Assembly (NCBI RefSeq): GCF_003290125.1
Contig: NZ_QMKH01000002.1
Span: 1 to 64,000 of the forward strand
Direction of reading: 5' to 3'
Length of the DNA stretch: 64,000 nucleotides
DNA from: Microvirga flavescens
Lineage (GTDB): Bacteria > Pseudomonadota > Alphaproteobacteria > Rhizobiales > Beijerinckiaceae
The notes under the pieces were generated by a model. It had not been told where the DNA came from, made no database searches, and worked only from the letters and a program-made list of their open reading frames with translations. Positions within the stretch are counted from its first letter, which is position 1, and each line of letters starts with the position of its first letter. Shown one piece after another: positions 8,767 to 18,123 of the stretch. The translations under genes and the position numbers were made by a program.

Positions 8767-10211
8767 GTCAGGCGGTCCCCGATGAGAAATTCAAGGGCGC
8801 GGTCGAGGCGGATATGCGGCATCCGGGCCTGCCGGCCCGCCGCATCCACCGGCAGTTTCGGCGGCCTGAATCGCGGAAAGCGGAAAGAACCTACCGGGAG
8901 TGCGCCCTGAAACACCTCTTCCGGATTCTCGGGCAGCTCACCCGGAAAGATCGCCGCCTCGGTCTCGCCGTCGAAGATCTCGCCGTCGACCTCTTCCCCG
9001 GCCTCGGGCACGCCGGCGACAGCCTTGAGGGTTTCGCGGCCCTCGCGGACGGTCGTCTCGCGGGTCGCGCGCACAGAGGCCAGCGCCACCGTGCCAACCC
9101 GCGCGCCAGCCGCTTCCGTCCGCCGCGCGGCGCGGTTGACGAGAAGGCGCAGGATCGCGTCCAGCCGGTCATGATCCGTGTGGTGAATGTGGTCGGCCTT
9201 GGTGGCGGCGAACAGCACCCTGTCGGCGCGGGGCGCGAAGAGGCGGGAGAACAGGGTGTTCCGCCCCGTCCTGAAGGCGATGAGCACCTGATCGAGCGCC
9301 TCTTCCAGCTCCGCCAGCGCCACAGGCCCGGCATCGATCGCCGCGAGCACATCGACCAGGACGATCTGCCGGTCGATGCGCTGGAAGTGATTGCGGAAGA
9401 ACGGCTTCACCACATGGGTCTTGTAGGCCTCATAGCGCCGCTCCATCAGCGCCGCGAAGCTGCCCTGCTGGATCGGCTGGCCGGCGGGTAGATCGAGCGG
9501 CGCGAAGGTCAGGGCGGGTGAGCCGGCAAGGTCTCCGGGCATGAGGAAGCGCCCCGGCGGGGTCGTCGCCACCGCCTCGGGCCCTGCGCGCAGAAGGGTC
9601 AGATAAACCTTGAACTCCTCGCTCGCCTTGGCCGCGAGAAGTTCGTCCGGAGGGCCTGAAGGGTCGAGACTTTTCAGGCTCTCCCGCCAGGGGGCGGCGA
9701 TGTCCTCCCGCCCCGGCCTGCGGCTCGCCTCGATGGTACGTCGGGACCAGTCGGCATAGGAGGTTTCGACAAGGGCGAGATCGAGCAGCCACTCGCCGGG
9801 ATAGTCGACGATGTCGAGGGCGAGCGAGGCAGGACCGGAGCGCCAGCCGCCCTTGCGCTCGTATTCCAGATCCACCCGCAACTCGCTGATGCGTTCCGTG
9901 GAAAGCGGCCAGCGGCGGGCATTGGTGAGAGCGTCGAGATGTTCCTCATAAGGAAAGCGGGCGACCTCATCGTCAGGCTGATGGGCGAGATAGGCGCGGC
10001 GGATGCGCCCCTCGGCGGAAGCCCTGAAGGCGGAAAGGTTCGTGCCCCGGGTCAGGTGGTGCACCAGGGCGGTCGTGAAAACCGTCTTGCCCGACCGCGC
10101 CAGCCCCGTCACGCCGATGCGCATGGACGGCTGGACGAACTGGCCGGAAACCTCCCAGAGCGATTGGGCCGCCGATCCGGCACGGGAGGCGAGATTGCTG
10201 ATGGCGGACAC
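8763..10211 (-). CDS. YcjX family P-loop NTPase
   Basis: A predicted ATP/GTPase of 482 residues. The Walker A motif GLARSGKT lies at 36-43, followed by TVFTTALVHHL; a probable Walker B-type strand is DIVDYPGEW, and FAATKADHIHH resembles the NKxD-type base-recognition loop. I use the GTG at 10211 because it gives the short N-terminus usual for the family. An upstream GTG at 10283 would overlap the previous stop as GTGA and add 24 residues that look non-coding. It forms a pair with the ycjF-like gene; the function is stress-linked but unknown. Confidence 0.85.
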   Translation of the reverse strand: MSAISNLASRAGSAAQSLWEVSGQFVQPSMRIGVTGLARSGKTVFTTALVHHLTRGTNLSAFRASAEGRIRRAYLAHQPDDEVARFPYEEHLDALTNARRWPLSTERISELRVDLEYERKGGWRSGPASLALDIVDYPGEWLLDLALVETSYADWSRRTIEASRRPGREDIAAPWRESLKSLDPSGPPDELLAAKASEEFKVYLTLLRAGPEAVATTPPGRFLMPGDLAGSPALTFAPLDLPAGQPIQQGSFAALMERRYEAYKTHVVKPFFRNHFQRIDRQIVLVDVLAAIDAGPVALAELEEALDQVLIAFRTGRNTLFSRLFAPRADRVLFAATKADHIHHTDHDRLDAILRLLVNRAARRTEAAGARVGTVALASVRATRETTVREGRETLKAVAGVPEAGEEVDGEIFDGETEAAIFPGELPENPEEVFQGALPVGSFRFPRFRPPKLPVDAAGRQARMPHIRLDRALEFLIGDRLT

Positions 10212-10279
10212 GGACGGTTTCTGCCTTTTACAAGTCAAGCTTGAAGGTGGGGCCTCGGTCCCGAACAAGCAAGGCGGCG

Positions 10280-11281
10280 TCACCGGCCATCAAGCCTTGC
10301 TTCCGCATCGCGCACGGGCAAAGCCCTTGCGGCGGCGCGCTGCACGGCCCCTTCGACGAGATCGGGATGGGCCCGCAACATGCCAAGCTCGAACGCCGAC
10401 ATGGCAAGCATCACGGACTTGAGGTTCGGTTGCGGCAACCCTTCGGCGGAAAACAGCTTCAGATCGTCGTTCGGGCCGATGCCGAGGCCATCCACCATCT
10501 GCTGCGCATAGTTCTTCAGCCTCGCCTCATCGGGCGCGCAGGAGGATGTCGAAGCGACCTTTGCGGACGTGCCCGCCTGCCTGGATTTTTCCGGAAGACG
10601 CTGCGCGGCGGTCCGCGCGGCAGGCTTTGGCTTGGGATGTTCACCCATACCCTCCGCGATGTCCGGAACGCGGTAGATCGGCCCCGTTCGCGGAATGACG
10701 ATGGAAACGCGCCCTGTTCGAGCGCCCTTCCCCGTTCCGCCCGCCGTGAGCTTAACCCGATGGGCGGCGAGCCAGCGGGCCCGCAGCGTGCCGCCGATGC
10801 CTTTGACCGCCAGCACCATACCGCCGATGCCGGTGATAGTACCGCATTCGGGTGGCGCCCAGCGGCGCACGATGTCGAGAGCGGACTTGCGGTTGAATTC
10901 GAGATAGTAGCGCCGCAGCAGTGTGGCGGCGGCATCCGCGCCCCGCTCGGCGGAGACGAAGCCCACATGCCCCTCGCCGTCCTTGCCGATCTCGCCCTCC
11001 CAACGGGCGCTCTTGATGCACCAGTAATTGTTGAGCTTGACGCAACGCGTGACGAGAGGCCGCTCGACGCCAAGAAGGGTTGCGAGAACGATCACGGGAC
11101 CGGGCTTCAGTCCCTCGACCGCCTCTTCCCGCCAATTGGAAACCTGCCTCGCCCCGGCCTCGTAGCGCGCTTCGGCCGTGCCGGTGCTTTCGCCCTGCAC
11201 ACGCGCCGGCAAGGCAGGGACAACCCCGCTCAAGATAGCGTTACCGGCCAATACGATCGCCATGAAAGTCTGGGGCAGCAT
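10280..11281 (-). CDS. Exported protein with phage structural P5-like segment
   Basis: The protein has 333 residues with a hydrophobic signal-like start (MAIVLAGNAILSGVVPALPA). Residues about 97-160 contain the ordered pattern NNYW, W.GEIGKDGEGHVGF, LLRRYYLEF, then RRWAPPE. This resembles the P5 structural/muralytic proteins of phages, whose pattern is N-N-P-x-N-I, W-x-G, FxSxxxGxRA, LxxY and I-x-x-W-A-P-P. The rest is proline/lysine-rich. A role in cell wall binding is a guess. It lies just upstream of ycjX on the same strand (68 bases). The ATG at 11281 or 11263 is the likely start. Confidence 0.55.
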   Translation of the reverse strand: MLPQTFMAIVLAGNAILSGVVPALPARVQGESTGTAEARYEAGARQVSNWREEAVEGLKPGPVIVLATLLGVERPLVTRCVKLNNYWCIKSARWEGEIGKDGEGHVGFVSAERGADAAATLLRRYYLEFNRKSALDIVRRWAPPECGTITGIGGMVLAVKGIGGTLRARWLAAHRVKLTAGGTGKGARTGRVSIVIPRTGPIYRVPDIAEGMGEHPKPKPAARTAAQRLPEKSRQAGTSAKVASTSSCAPDEARLKNYAQQMVDGLGIGPNDDLKLFSAEGLPQPNLKSVMLAMSAFELGMLRAHPDLVEGAVQRAAARALPVRDAEARLDGR

Positions 11282-11358
11282 CGAAAAACACCATACCTGA
11301 CCCGCCGACAAAAGGGCGCGGTCATTCCGTCGAAAGATAGGCGGGCCGATGCGATCGT

Positions 11359-11892
11359 CTAATCGTCCTCGTCCATACCAAGCTCCCGCGGCGTCACGAA
11401 GCGCTCCAACGTGCCCTCGCCCTGCGCGATATCGCTCCACGCATCCAGGTCGAAGTCGATGACGGCGAGGGCCGCCGTCGGGTATTTCTGCCTCATGTGC
11501 TGGCGCGTGCCTTTCGCGCCGTGGCCGACGAGCAGACCCGCCAATTCCTCGCAGCCGGGATTGTGGCAGACCAGAAGCAGGCTCTCGTTCTCGGGCTCAA
11601 TTTCCTGCACCACGGCGAGAAGCTGCAAGGCATGCGCTGCGTAGAGCCGGGCGTCGTATTCGACCTTCACAATCCCCAGCGCCGGCTGGACGAAGCTCCA
11701 TGTCTCGCGGGTTCTCAGCGAGGGCGAGACAAGCGCCAGATCCGGCACGAGCTTTTCGCCGCGAAGATAGGCTCCCATCCGCGTCGCGGCATCCTGACCC
11801 CGCTTCGCCAGCGGACGGTCGGTGTCGAGAACACCCGAGGGTGAGGAAGCCTTGGCGTGGCGCAGAAGCATGAGACGCAGCATGGGAAACAT
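11359..11892 (-). CDS. SixA-type histidine phosphatase
   Basis: This compact protein of 177 residues belongs to the histidine phosphatase superfamily. LLRHAKA near the N-terminus is the RHG-type catalytic motif in its SixA form, LSPSLRTRETW supplies the second arginine and LLVCHNPG the second catalytic histidine. SixA enzymes remove phosphate from phosphohistidine of phosphotransfer proteins. Given CckA and ChpT-type relays in this organism a signalling role is possible but unproven. It is upstream of and co-directional with the P5-like and ycjX genes. Confidence 0.82.
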   Translation of the reverse strand: MFPMLRLMLLRHAKASSPSGVLDTDRPLAKRGQDAATRMGAYLRGEKLVPDLALVSPSLRTRETWSFVQPALGIVKVEYDARLYAAHALQLLAVVQEIEPENESLLLVCHNPGCEELAGLLVGHGAKGTRQHMRQKYPTAALAVIDFDLDAWSDIAQGEGTLERFVTPRELGMDEDD

Positions 11893-12012
11893 CCTCTCAC
11901 GGAGAGCCGAGTCATGCGTTCTCCTGTGAATGACCCGGCCCGAACGAGTGACGCGGCTTTAGGCAGCCGCTGCCCTAGATTAAGCTCCACTCAGAATTGA
12001 GGATTGGAGTCC

Positions 12013-13299
12013 ATGACACAAGATCGCTACCACAAGGATCGGATCGGCAACCGCAAATTGAAGCCGGAAACCCTTATGCTGGGCTACGGCTACGATCCGA
12101 CCCTTTCGGAAGGCGCCGTGAAACCGCCGGTGTTCCTCACCTCGACGTTCGTGTTCAACAGCGCCGAGCATGGAAAGGAATTCTTCGACTACGTCGCAGG
12201 CCGCCGCGAGCCGCCCAAGGGCGAGGCGGCGGGTCTCGTGTACTCGCGCTTCAACCACCCGAATGCCGAAATCGTCGAGGACAGGCTTGCGATTTTCGAA
12301 GAGGCGGAAGCCGGACTTCTGTTTTCCTCCGGCATGTCGGCCATCGCGACAACCATTCTCGCCTACGCGAAGCCCGGCGACGTGATCCTGCATTCGCAGC
12401 CCCTCTACGGCGGAACGGAAACGCTGATCGCCAAGACGCTCGCCAATCTCGGCATCAAGGCCGTGGGCTTTGCCGATGGCGTCGATGAGGCGAGCGTACG
12501 CGCCGCCGCCAAGGAGGCCACGGCCAAGGGCCGCGTTTCGGTCATCATGATTGAGACGCCCTCGAACCCCCTGAACACGCTGGTCGATGTCGCGCTTATC
12601 AAGCGCGTCGCCGACGAGATCGGCAAGGAACAGGGCCATCGCCCCATCGTGGTTTGCGACAACACCCTTCTCGGCCCGCTCTACCAGCGGCCGCTGCGCA
12701 ATGGCGCGGACATCTCCGTCTATTCGCTGACGAAATATGTCGGTGGCCATTCGGACCTGATCGCTGGCGCGGCGCTCGGCTCGAAAGAGCACATGAAAAC
12801 CGTGCGCCTGCTACGCTCTGCCATCGGCACGCAGCTCGATCCGCATTCGTGCTGGATGATCGGCCGCTCGCTCGAGACACTGGCCCTTCGCATGCGGGAA
12901 GCCAACCGCAACGGCGAGATCGTCGCGAAGTTCCTGAACGAGCACCCCAAGATCACCAAGGTTCACCACCTCGCCTATCTGCCCAAGGGTTCGGCGGCGC
13001 TGAAGGTCTATGAGGCGCAAAGCGAAGCGCCGGGCTCGACCTTCTCGTTCGATGTACAGGGCGGCGAAGCGGAGGCCTTCAAGGTTCTGAACGCACTCAA
13101 GATCTTCAAGCTTGCGGTGAGCTTAGGGGGCACCGAATCCCTCATCAGCCATCCGGCCTCCACCACGCATTCCGGCGTGCCGAAGGAAACCCGCGACCGC
13201 CTCGGCGTCACGGACGCCACCATCCGCGTCTCCATCGGCATCGAACACCCGGACGATCTAGTGGCCGATCTCGCGCAGGCGTTGGACGTGTTGGGATAA
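12013..13299 (+). CDS. Cystathionine gamma-synthase family PLP enzyme
   Basis: The 428-residue protein belongs to the Cys/Met metabolism PLP-dependent family. [11 protein letters not shown] contains the Schiff-base lysine (about 241), the phosphate-binding [10 protein letters not shown] loop lies upstream, and YSRFNHPN with the C-terminal [13 protein letters not shown] are family signatures. Members perform gamma-replacement or gamma-elimination on sulfur amino acids. The sequence alone does not separate cystathionine gamma-synthase from methionine gamma-lyase or O-acetylhomoserine sulfhydrylase. ATG 12013 was preferred over TTG 12004. No SAM-II-like riboswitch was found upstream. Confidence 0.85.
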   Translation: MTQDRYHKDRIGNRKLKPETLMLGYGYDPTLSEGAVKPPVFLTSTFVFNSAEHGKEFFDYVAGRREPPKGEAAGLVYSRFNHPNAEIVEDRLAIFEEAEAGLLFSSGMSAIATTILAYAKPGDVILHSQPLYGGTETLIAKTLANLGIKAVGFADGVDEASVRAAAKEATAKGRVSVIMIETPSNPLNTLVDVALIKRVADEIGKEQGHRPIVVCDNTLLGPLYQRPLRNGADISVYSLTKYVGGHSDLIAGAALGSKEHMKTVRLLRSAIGTQLDPHSCWMIGRSLETLALRMREANRNGEIVAKFLNEHPKITKVHHLAYLPKGSAALKVYEAQSEAPGSTFSFDVQGGEAEAFKVLNALKIFKLAVSLGGTESLISHPASTTHSGVPKETRDRLGVTDATIRVSIGIEHPDDLVADLAQALDVLG

Positions 13300-13320
13300 C
13301 AGCCGAGAGTTTGCTTTAAA

Positions 13321-13353
13321 CCTCTGCTCGCACGACGTTCGTGCGAGCAGAGG
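13321..13353. terminator. Perfect 15-bp hairpin between convergent genes
   Basis: A 15-base arm beginning CCTCTGCTCG (13321-13335) is perfectly repeated in inverse at 13339-13353 around a 3-base CGT spacer. It lies between convergent stop codons (13299 and 13362). There is no long T-run; on the minus strand TTTAAAG follows. It is probably a bidirectional terminator or transcript-stabilising hairpin. Confidence 0.7.
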
Positions 13354-13361
13354 CAAGTGCA

Positions 13362-13994
13362 TCAGCTTTTCTGAAGCGCAACGTGAATGCCCAGGCCGAC
13401 CAGCACCGCGCCGCCCATGCGCTGCGTGAGGCGTTGCGCGCTGCTCGATCGCCGTAGCCTTGCCGAAACGGCATCCGCCAAGACCACGCTGACAACGTCA
13501 GCGAGGGAAAACATCAAATTGACGATCGTTCCAAGCAGCACGAACTGAAGCCAGACGGGAAATGCGGCCGACGCATCGATAAATTGCGGCAGGAACGCCA
13601 TGTAGAAAATCGCCGTCTTGGGGTTGAGAACCTCGACGGTGATGCTTTCGAAAAAGGCGCGCCATCCGGATTTCGGCTGGATGGCGGACATACCGGCATC
13701 TCCGTGCGCCTTTGCGCGAAACAGCAAGATGCCCAGCCAGATCAAGTAAGCCGCGCCGATAAACTTCACCGCCATGTAGATAACAGGCACGGCGTGAAAG
13801 AGGATCGCCAAGCCGGCAGCGGCGGCAACGACATGCACATAGCCACCGAGATGAATCCCCAATGCCGCCATGAGGCCGGGCAAGCGCCCGCGCGCGAGGG
13901 TCTGAGCCGCCGCGTAAAGCATGGCCGGCCCGGGAATGAAGGCAAAAATCGCCGTCGTGAGGAAAAAGGCGATAAGCAGCTCGAGTGACGGCAT
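13362..13994 (-). CDS. LysE family amino-acid exporter
   Basis: This is a small inner-membrane protein of 210 residues with about six hydrophobic segments. It starts with the family's PSLELLIAFFLTTAIFAFIPGPAMLYA stretch (the conserved xPGP motif follows the first helix) and carries LNPKTAIFYMAFLPQF in the middle, typical of LysE/RhtB translocators that export amino acids or homoserine-type compounds. ATG 13994 has AAGGA eight bases upstream; the longer frame to 14084 has no family similarity. The substrate is unknown. Confidence 0.88.
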   Translation of the reverse strand: MPSLELLIAFFLTTAIFAFIPGPAMLYAAAQTLARGRLPGLMAALGIHLGGYVHVVAAAAGLAILFHAVPVIYMAVKFIGAAYLIWLGILLFRAKAHGDAGMSAIQPKSGWRAFFESITVEVLNPKTAIFYMAFLPQFIDASAAFPVWLQFVLLGTIVNLMFSLADVVSVVLADAVSARLRRSSSAQRLTQRMGGAVLVGLGIHVALQKS

Positions 13995-14100
13995 TCTCTC
14001 AATCCTTCTCAAAGGCCAACTTCGACGATTGTAGGCGAAAGAGAACTTCCCGCTATGGGAAAGCGTATTCTGCCTATCTGACATTCGGCGTGATCGCCCT

Positions 14101-14646
14101 TCAGATCAGGCCCTTCATCCGCAGCATGCCGAAGGACGCAACGGTTCCCGCGTCCTGAATGGTTCCGTTCAGGATCATTGCCTCGACTTCGGCAAGGGGG
14201 AAGGCCTTCGTGATCATGTCCTGCTCTTCCGGGGCAAGCTGACGCGGCCCCGGCGTGAGCTTCGTCGCGAGGAAAATCCGGAAGCTTTGCGACACTGTGC
14301 CGTAGAGCGGGTAAAGCCGCCCCGCCTCCAGGATTTCTCCGGCAAGAAGCCCGGTTTCCTCTTGCAGTTCGCCCCGCGCGAGATCTTCCGGGCACGCATC
14401 CGGCGCTTCCTCCCAGCTGCCTTGCGGGAACTCCCATTGGCGGCGCTGGATCGGGTAGCGGTACTGCTCCACGAGATGCACCACGCCGTTGTCGACGGGA
14501 ACGATGATGGCGAAGTCCGCCTTGTCGATGACGCCGTAGATGCCGAGCGAACCGTCGCGCCTGCGGATATTGTCCTCTCGAACCTTCATCCAGCGGTTCT
14601 CGTAAACGATGCGACTATCGAGCGTCGTGATGTCTCGTTCCGACAC
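14101..14646 (-). CDS. Nudix hydrolase (ADP-ribose pyrophosphatase-like)
   Basis: The protein has 181 residues. The N-terminal strands (DSRIVYENRWMKVREDNI) and YRYPIQRRQWEFPQGSWE are typical of ADP-ribose/ADP-sugar pyrophosphatases. The Nudix box is present as GELQEETGLL; the usual Arg of REx2EE is a Gly, while the metal-binding glutamates remain. Likely substrates are nucleoside diphosphate sugars; the exact one cannot be predicted. It is transcribed away from the Kef antiporter. Confidence 0.85.
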   Translation of the reverse strand: MSERDITTLDSRIVYENRWMKVREDNIRRRDGSLGIYGVIDKADFAIIVPVDNGVVHLVEQYRYPIQRRQWEFPQGSWEEAPDACPEDLARGELQEETGLLAGEILEAGRLYPLYGTVSQSFRIFLATKLTPGPRQLAPEEQDMITKAFPLAEVEAMILNGTIQDAGTVASFGMLRMKGLI

Positions 14647-14798
14647 GTTTTCCCCTTATTGTCTTGTATGGCTGAAACAGAGCCACGCCTTGCGGCAACC
14701 AGAAAACCAAATTCTGCGGCATTCGTGCAAGCAATGCTTGTAAGTGCTTGCATCCATATCCGCTTTCAAACCATCATGGGTGGAATCGGACAAATCAG

Positions 14799-16658
14799 AT
14801 GGCAGCCGCAGTCGACCTGTACTCTTTTCAGGAGCCTATCCTTTTTCTCGCAACGGCGGCCATTGTCGTCCCTCTCTTCCATCGCTTGAAAGTCAGCCCC
14901 GTGCTCGGGTTTCTCGGGGCGGGCGCGCTGCTCGGCCCCTTTGGCCTCGGGCAATGGGTGAAGGAGCATCCCTGGCTCGACTGGATCACGCTGACCAACC
15001 CTGAGCGGGTTTCCCACATCGCGGAATTCGGCGTCGTGTTCCTGCTCTTCACGATCGGCCTCGAACTCTCGTGGAAGCGCCTGCGGAACCTGCGCCGTCT
15101 CGTGTTCGGCTTCGGTTTTCTGCAGGTCCTTCTTTGCGCCATTGCGCTGGGAGCGCTGGCCTACAACGCGTTCCACTCCGTCACCGCATCGGTTCTCGTC
15201 GGGCTTGCCCTCGCCTTGTCCTCGACCGCCATCGTCTTGCCGGTTCTGAACGAGCAGAAGCGGCTGAACGCTCCCGCCGGACGCGCCAGTTTCTCAGCCC
15301 TGCTCTTTCAGGATCTTGCCGTCGCGCCGATCCTCTTCGCCATCGCCGCCCTCGACACGAGCCGCCCCGAAGTGACCATGTCGTCCTTCGCGGTGCTGAT
15401 CGCGCAGGCGGCGCTGGCCCTGTTTCTGCTCGTCAGCCTCGGACGGCTGGTGCTGCGGCCGTTCTTCAGGCTGGTTTCGGCCATGAAAAGCCCGGAATTC
15501 TTCATGGCGGCCTGCCTTCTGGTGGTGATGGTCACGAGCCTTGCGGCGGCGGCGACCGGCCTCTCCATGGCGCTGGGAGCCTTCATCGCCGGCCTTCTTC
15601 TGGCCGAGACCGAGTACCGGCGCGCCATCGACGCGATGATCCAGCCGTTCAAGGGGCTCCTGCTCGGCGTCTTCTTCATGTCGGTCGGCATGAAGCTCGA
15701 TCTCTCCCATCTCGATGCGATGCCGAGACAGATCCTGGTGGCGGCAGCGCTGATCGTGATCATCAAGGCGGCGATCATCATGGGCCTTGGCCGCCTCGCC
15801 TTCGGGCTGAGTACGGCGGTCGCGGCTGAAACGGGCCTCCTGTTGGGACCGGGCGGCGAGTTCGCCCTCGTGATCCTCGGTGACGCCATCGCCGCCGGGC
15901 TCCTGCCCCGGGACATGGGGCAGAACCTCCTTCTCATCACGACGCTGACGATGATCGTCGTCCCGGTCATGGCGCGCCTTGGCCGCAAGCTCAGCCGTTC
16001 GCTGGAAGACCCCCGCGCACTCGACCCGGAAGCCAGAGTGCCGCCACCCTCCGACGAGGTAGGGCGCGTCATCATTGCCGGGTATGGCCGCGTCGGCCAA
16101 TTGGTGGGCGAAATGCTGGAGCGCCACAACGTGCCCTATCTCGGCCTAGACCTCGACCCGTCTCGCGTCGCGGCGCAACGGAAGGCCGGAAAGCCGGTCT
16201 TTTTCGGCGACAGCGCCTATCCTGAGTTCCTGCGCGCCTGCGGCATCGAACATGCCCGCGCCCTTGTCGTGACCCTGGACACCCAAGCCTCCATCGAGGC
16301 CGTGGTAAGCGCCGCCCGACAAGAGCGGGAAGACCTCACCATCGTCGCCCGAGCGAAGGATGCACGCCATGCGGCGGAGCTTTACGAGTTCGGCGTCAAT
16401 GACGCCGTGCCGGAAACCATCGAGGCCTCGCTCCAGCTCACCGAGGCGGTTTTGGCCGATGTCGGCATCCCGATGGGCCTCGTCATCGCCTCGATCCATG
16501 AGCGGCGGGACGAGTTCCGCAAGGAACTCAAGCAGAACATCCGCCAGGGGGATCCGGACCGCATCGAATTCCGCAGCCGCCGGACGGTCGGCAAATACGC
16601 GGACCCTGCCACAGAGCCGAACAACACGGCAGATGAAATCCGCCAGTCGGCCGGATAG
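14799..16658 (+). CDS. Kef-type cation:proton antiporter with RCK domain (CPA2)
   Basis: A protein of 619 residues. The first ~390 carry 12-13 hydrophobic segments of the CPA2 exchanger (LGFLGAGALLGPFGL, LALSSTAIVLPVL, GAFIAGLLLAETEYR). A TrkA-N/RCK nucleotide-binding domain follows, with GYGRVGQLVGEML at about 428 and LDLDPSRV at the end of its second strand. It probably exchanges K+ or Na+ for protons at the inner membrane. KefB/KefC and YbaL are the nearest known types. ATG 14799 was chosen over an upstream TTG frame. Confidence 0.9.
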   Translation: MAAAVDLYSFQEPILFLATAAIVVPLFHRLKVSPVLGFLGAGALLGPFGLGQWVKEHPWLDWITLTNPERVSHIAEFGVVFLLFTIGLELSWKRLRNLRRLVFGFGFLQVLLCAIALGALAYNAFHSVTASVLVGLALALSSTAIVLPVLNEQKRLNAPAGRASFSALLFQDLAVAPILFAIAALDTSRPEVTMSSFAVLIAQAALALFLLVSLGRLVLRPFFRLVSAMKSPEFFMAACLLVVMVTSLAAAATGLSMALGAFIAGLLLAETEYRRAIDAMIQPFKGLLLGVFFMSVGMKLDLSHLDAMPRQILVAAALIVIIKAAIIMGLGRLAFGLSTAVAAETGLLLGPGGEFALVILGDAIAAGLLPRDMGQNLLLITTLTMIVVPVMARLGRKLSRSLEDPRALDPEARVPPPSDEVGRVIIAGYGRVGQLVGEMLERHNVPYLGLDLDPSRVAAQRKAGKPVFFGDSAYPEFLRACGIEHARALVVTLDTQASIEAVVSAARQEREDLTIVARAKDARHAAELYEFGVNDAVPETIEASLQLTEAVLADVGIPMGLVIASIHERRDEFRKELKQNIRQGDPDRIEFRSRRTVGKYADPATEPNNTADEIRQSAG

Positions 16659-16755
16659 AACTTTTCGCCCGCTTCGCACGGAGGCAAGGCCGGTCTAGAG
16701 GCTGACCAGCCTTTCGATTTCTATGACGCCGCTGCATTCAGGAATGAACGGTCCT

Positions 16756-17346
16756 ATGGACGAAACCAAGCAGGAAACCGCCCTCACCTACACCCACAAC
16801 CCGCGTCCCTTCAGCTCGCCGGTGTCCTTCTCCTTGAAGGGAGACCGCCTGACCGTCGATTCAGGCCGCAAGGTGAGCGAGGTCCGCCTCGACGCCGTCG
16901 AAGCGGTGCGGCTGAGCTTTGAGCCGGGGCGGTTCGGGCAGAAAGCCTTCAAAACCACGGTGAGGATGACCGATGGCAAGACCTTCCGGTTTTCCTCGCT
17001 AAGCTGGAGGAGTCTTGTTGAATCCGAACAGCTCACCCGGGAATACAGGGCCTTCGCTCAGGGGCTTTGCGGAGCCATTGCCACGGCATCGCCCAAGGCG
17101 CGATTCATCGCAGGACGCCCTTACCCGCTCTGGGCGGCCAATGCGGCGCTGGCGGGTTTGTGCCTGGTGGCGATGGCCATTCTGGTCTGGCGCGCCTTGC
17201 AGAATAACGCGACGGGCCTCGCCCTGCTCGGCGTTCTGTTTGCGGGAATTTGCATCTGGCAGCTGGAACCGATGATCCGGCTCAACAGGCCCCGGCCATT
17301 CGAGGCCGGGACCCTGCCGTCTGAGCTTTTGCCGCCGGAAACTTAA
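16756..17346 (+). CDS. Conserved membrane protein of unknown function
   Basis: The protein has about 196 residues. An N-terminal soluble part (about 15-105) is rich in beta strands and looks like a small PH-like sandwich (FSLKGDRLTVDSGRKVSEVRL). Two membrane helices follow at about 123-145 and 150-166, with a short tail. I do not recognise a named family. The start may also be the ATG at 16723. Its TAA overlaps the convergent uspA stop inside a shared TTAA. Confidence 0.6.
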   Translation: MDETKQETALTYTHNPRPFSSPVSFSLKGDRLTVDSGRKVSEVRLDAVEAVRLSFEPGRFGQKAFKTTVRMTDGKTFRFSSLSWRSLVESEQLTREYRAFAQGLCGAIATASPKARFIAGRPYPLWAANAALAGLCLVAMAILVWRALQNNATGLALLGVLFAGICIWQLEPMIRLNRPRPFEAGTLPSELLPPET

Positions 17347-17768
17347 TCCCGGACCACCAGCACCGAGCACTTGGCGTGGCGGACGATGGTGGCGGCGTTG
17401 GAGCCCAGAAGATAGGTCGCCATCGTGGGTCGATGGGAGCCGATCACGATCAGGTCGGCCCCGGTCTTCTCGGCCTCGTCCAGCACCTCGTTATAGACGG
17501 AACCGAGGCGCACGACGGCAGAGACGCGCTCGGACGGCAGCTTCACCTTGGCCGCGACCTCGGCGAGCTTCTTCTCCGCCTCGTCCTGCTGCTCGGTGTC
17601 GAAGGTCGGCGGCATGAATTCCATGTACGTGACGGGCACGAGCGAGCGCACATAGATCAGGCGGACGCTCCCCTCGGCGGCCTCGGCCAGGGCAACCGCC
17701 TTCTGGATGGCCGGCCTCGAGGCCTCGACCTCGGCCAGATCCACGGGAACCAGTAAAGTCTTGAACAT
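17343..17768 (-). CDS. Universal stress protein, single UspA domain
   Basis: The protein has 141 residues. It begins FKTLLVPVDLAE and ends with the ATP-binding signature G-x2-G-x9-G-S/T in relaxed form (GSHRPTMATYLLGSNAATIV), followed by KCSVLVVRD. Single-domain Usp proteins are cytoplasmic and support survival under growth arrest and stress. It may be co-transcribed with the upstream ferredoxin gene (34-base gap). Confidence 0.88.
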   Translation of the reverse strand: MFKTLLVPVDLAEVEASRPAIQKAVALAEAAEGSVRLIYVRSLVPVTYMEFMPPTFDTEQQDEAEKKLAEVAAKVKLPSERVSAVVRLGSVYNEVLDEAEKTGADLIVIGSHRPTMATYLLGSNAATIVRHAKCSVLVVRD

Positions 17769-17802
17769 GATGTCAGCCTTTTCTTGAGGTCAGTCTCTGG
17801 GG

Positions 17803-18123
17803 TCAGCCCTGGCGGGTCGGCGTGTGAACGATCAGGCCGTCCAGCTCGGGACGGACACGGATCTGGCACGAGAGGCGGGAATTCGGGCGCACGTCGTAGG
17901 CAAAGTCGAGCATGTCCGCCTCCATCGGCTGCGGCTCGCCCACCACATCCGTCCAGGCTTCGTCGACATAAACATGGCAGGTCGCGCAGGAGCAGGCCCC
18001 ACCGCACTCCGCATCGATGCCCGGAATGCCGTTGCGGATCGCGTTTTCCATCACGGTCGAGCCTTCCTCAGCCTCGATTTCGCGCGCCGTGCCCCCGGCA
18101 TCGACATATGTAATCTTGATCAT
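17803..18123 (-). CDS. Adrenodoxin-type [2Fe-2S] ferredoxin
   Basis: The ferredoxin has 106 residues with the cluster-binding cysteines in [10 protein letters not shown] and a fourth in LSCQI, the spacing of vertebrate-type/ISC ferredoxins. Such proteins pass electrons from a NAD(P)H reductase to P450s, Fe-S biogenesis or oxygenases. No reductase, isc gene or P450 is in the window, so the partner is unknown. Confidence 0.92.
   Translation of the reverse strand: MIKITYVDAGGTAREIEAEEGSTVMENAIRNGIPGIDAECGGACSCATCHVYVDEAWTDVVGEPQPMEADMLDFAYDVRPNSRLSCQIRVRPELDGLIVHTPTRQG

Noticed and set aside
11893-12012. Possible SAM-type riboswitch before the cystathionine gamma-synthase-like gene.
   Set aside because: The SAM-II core sequences are not present; only a short GGCAGC/GCTGCC hairpin was seen.
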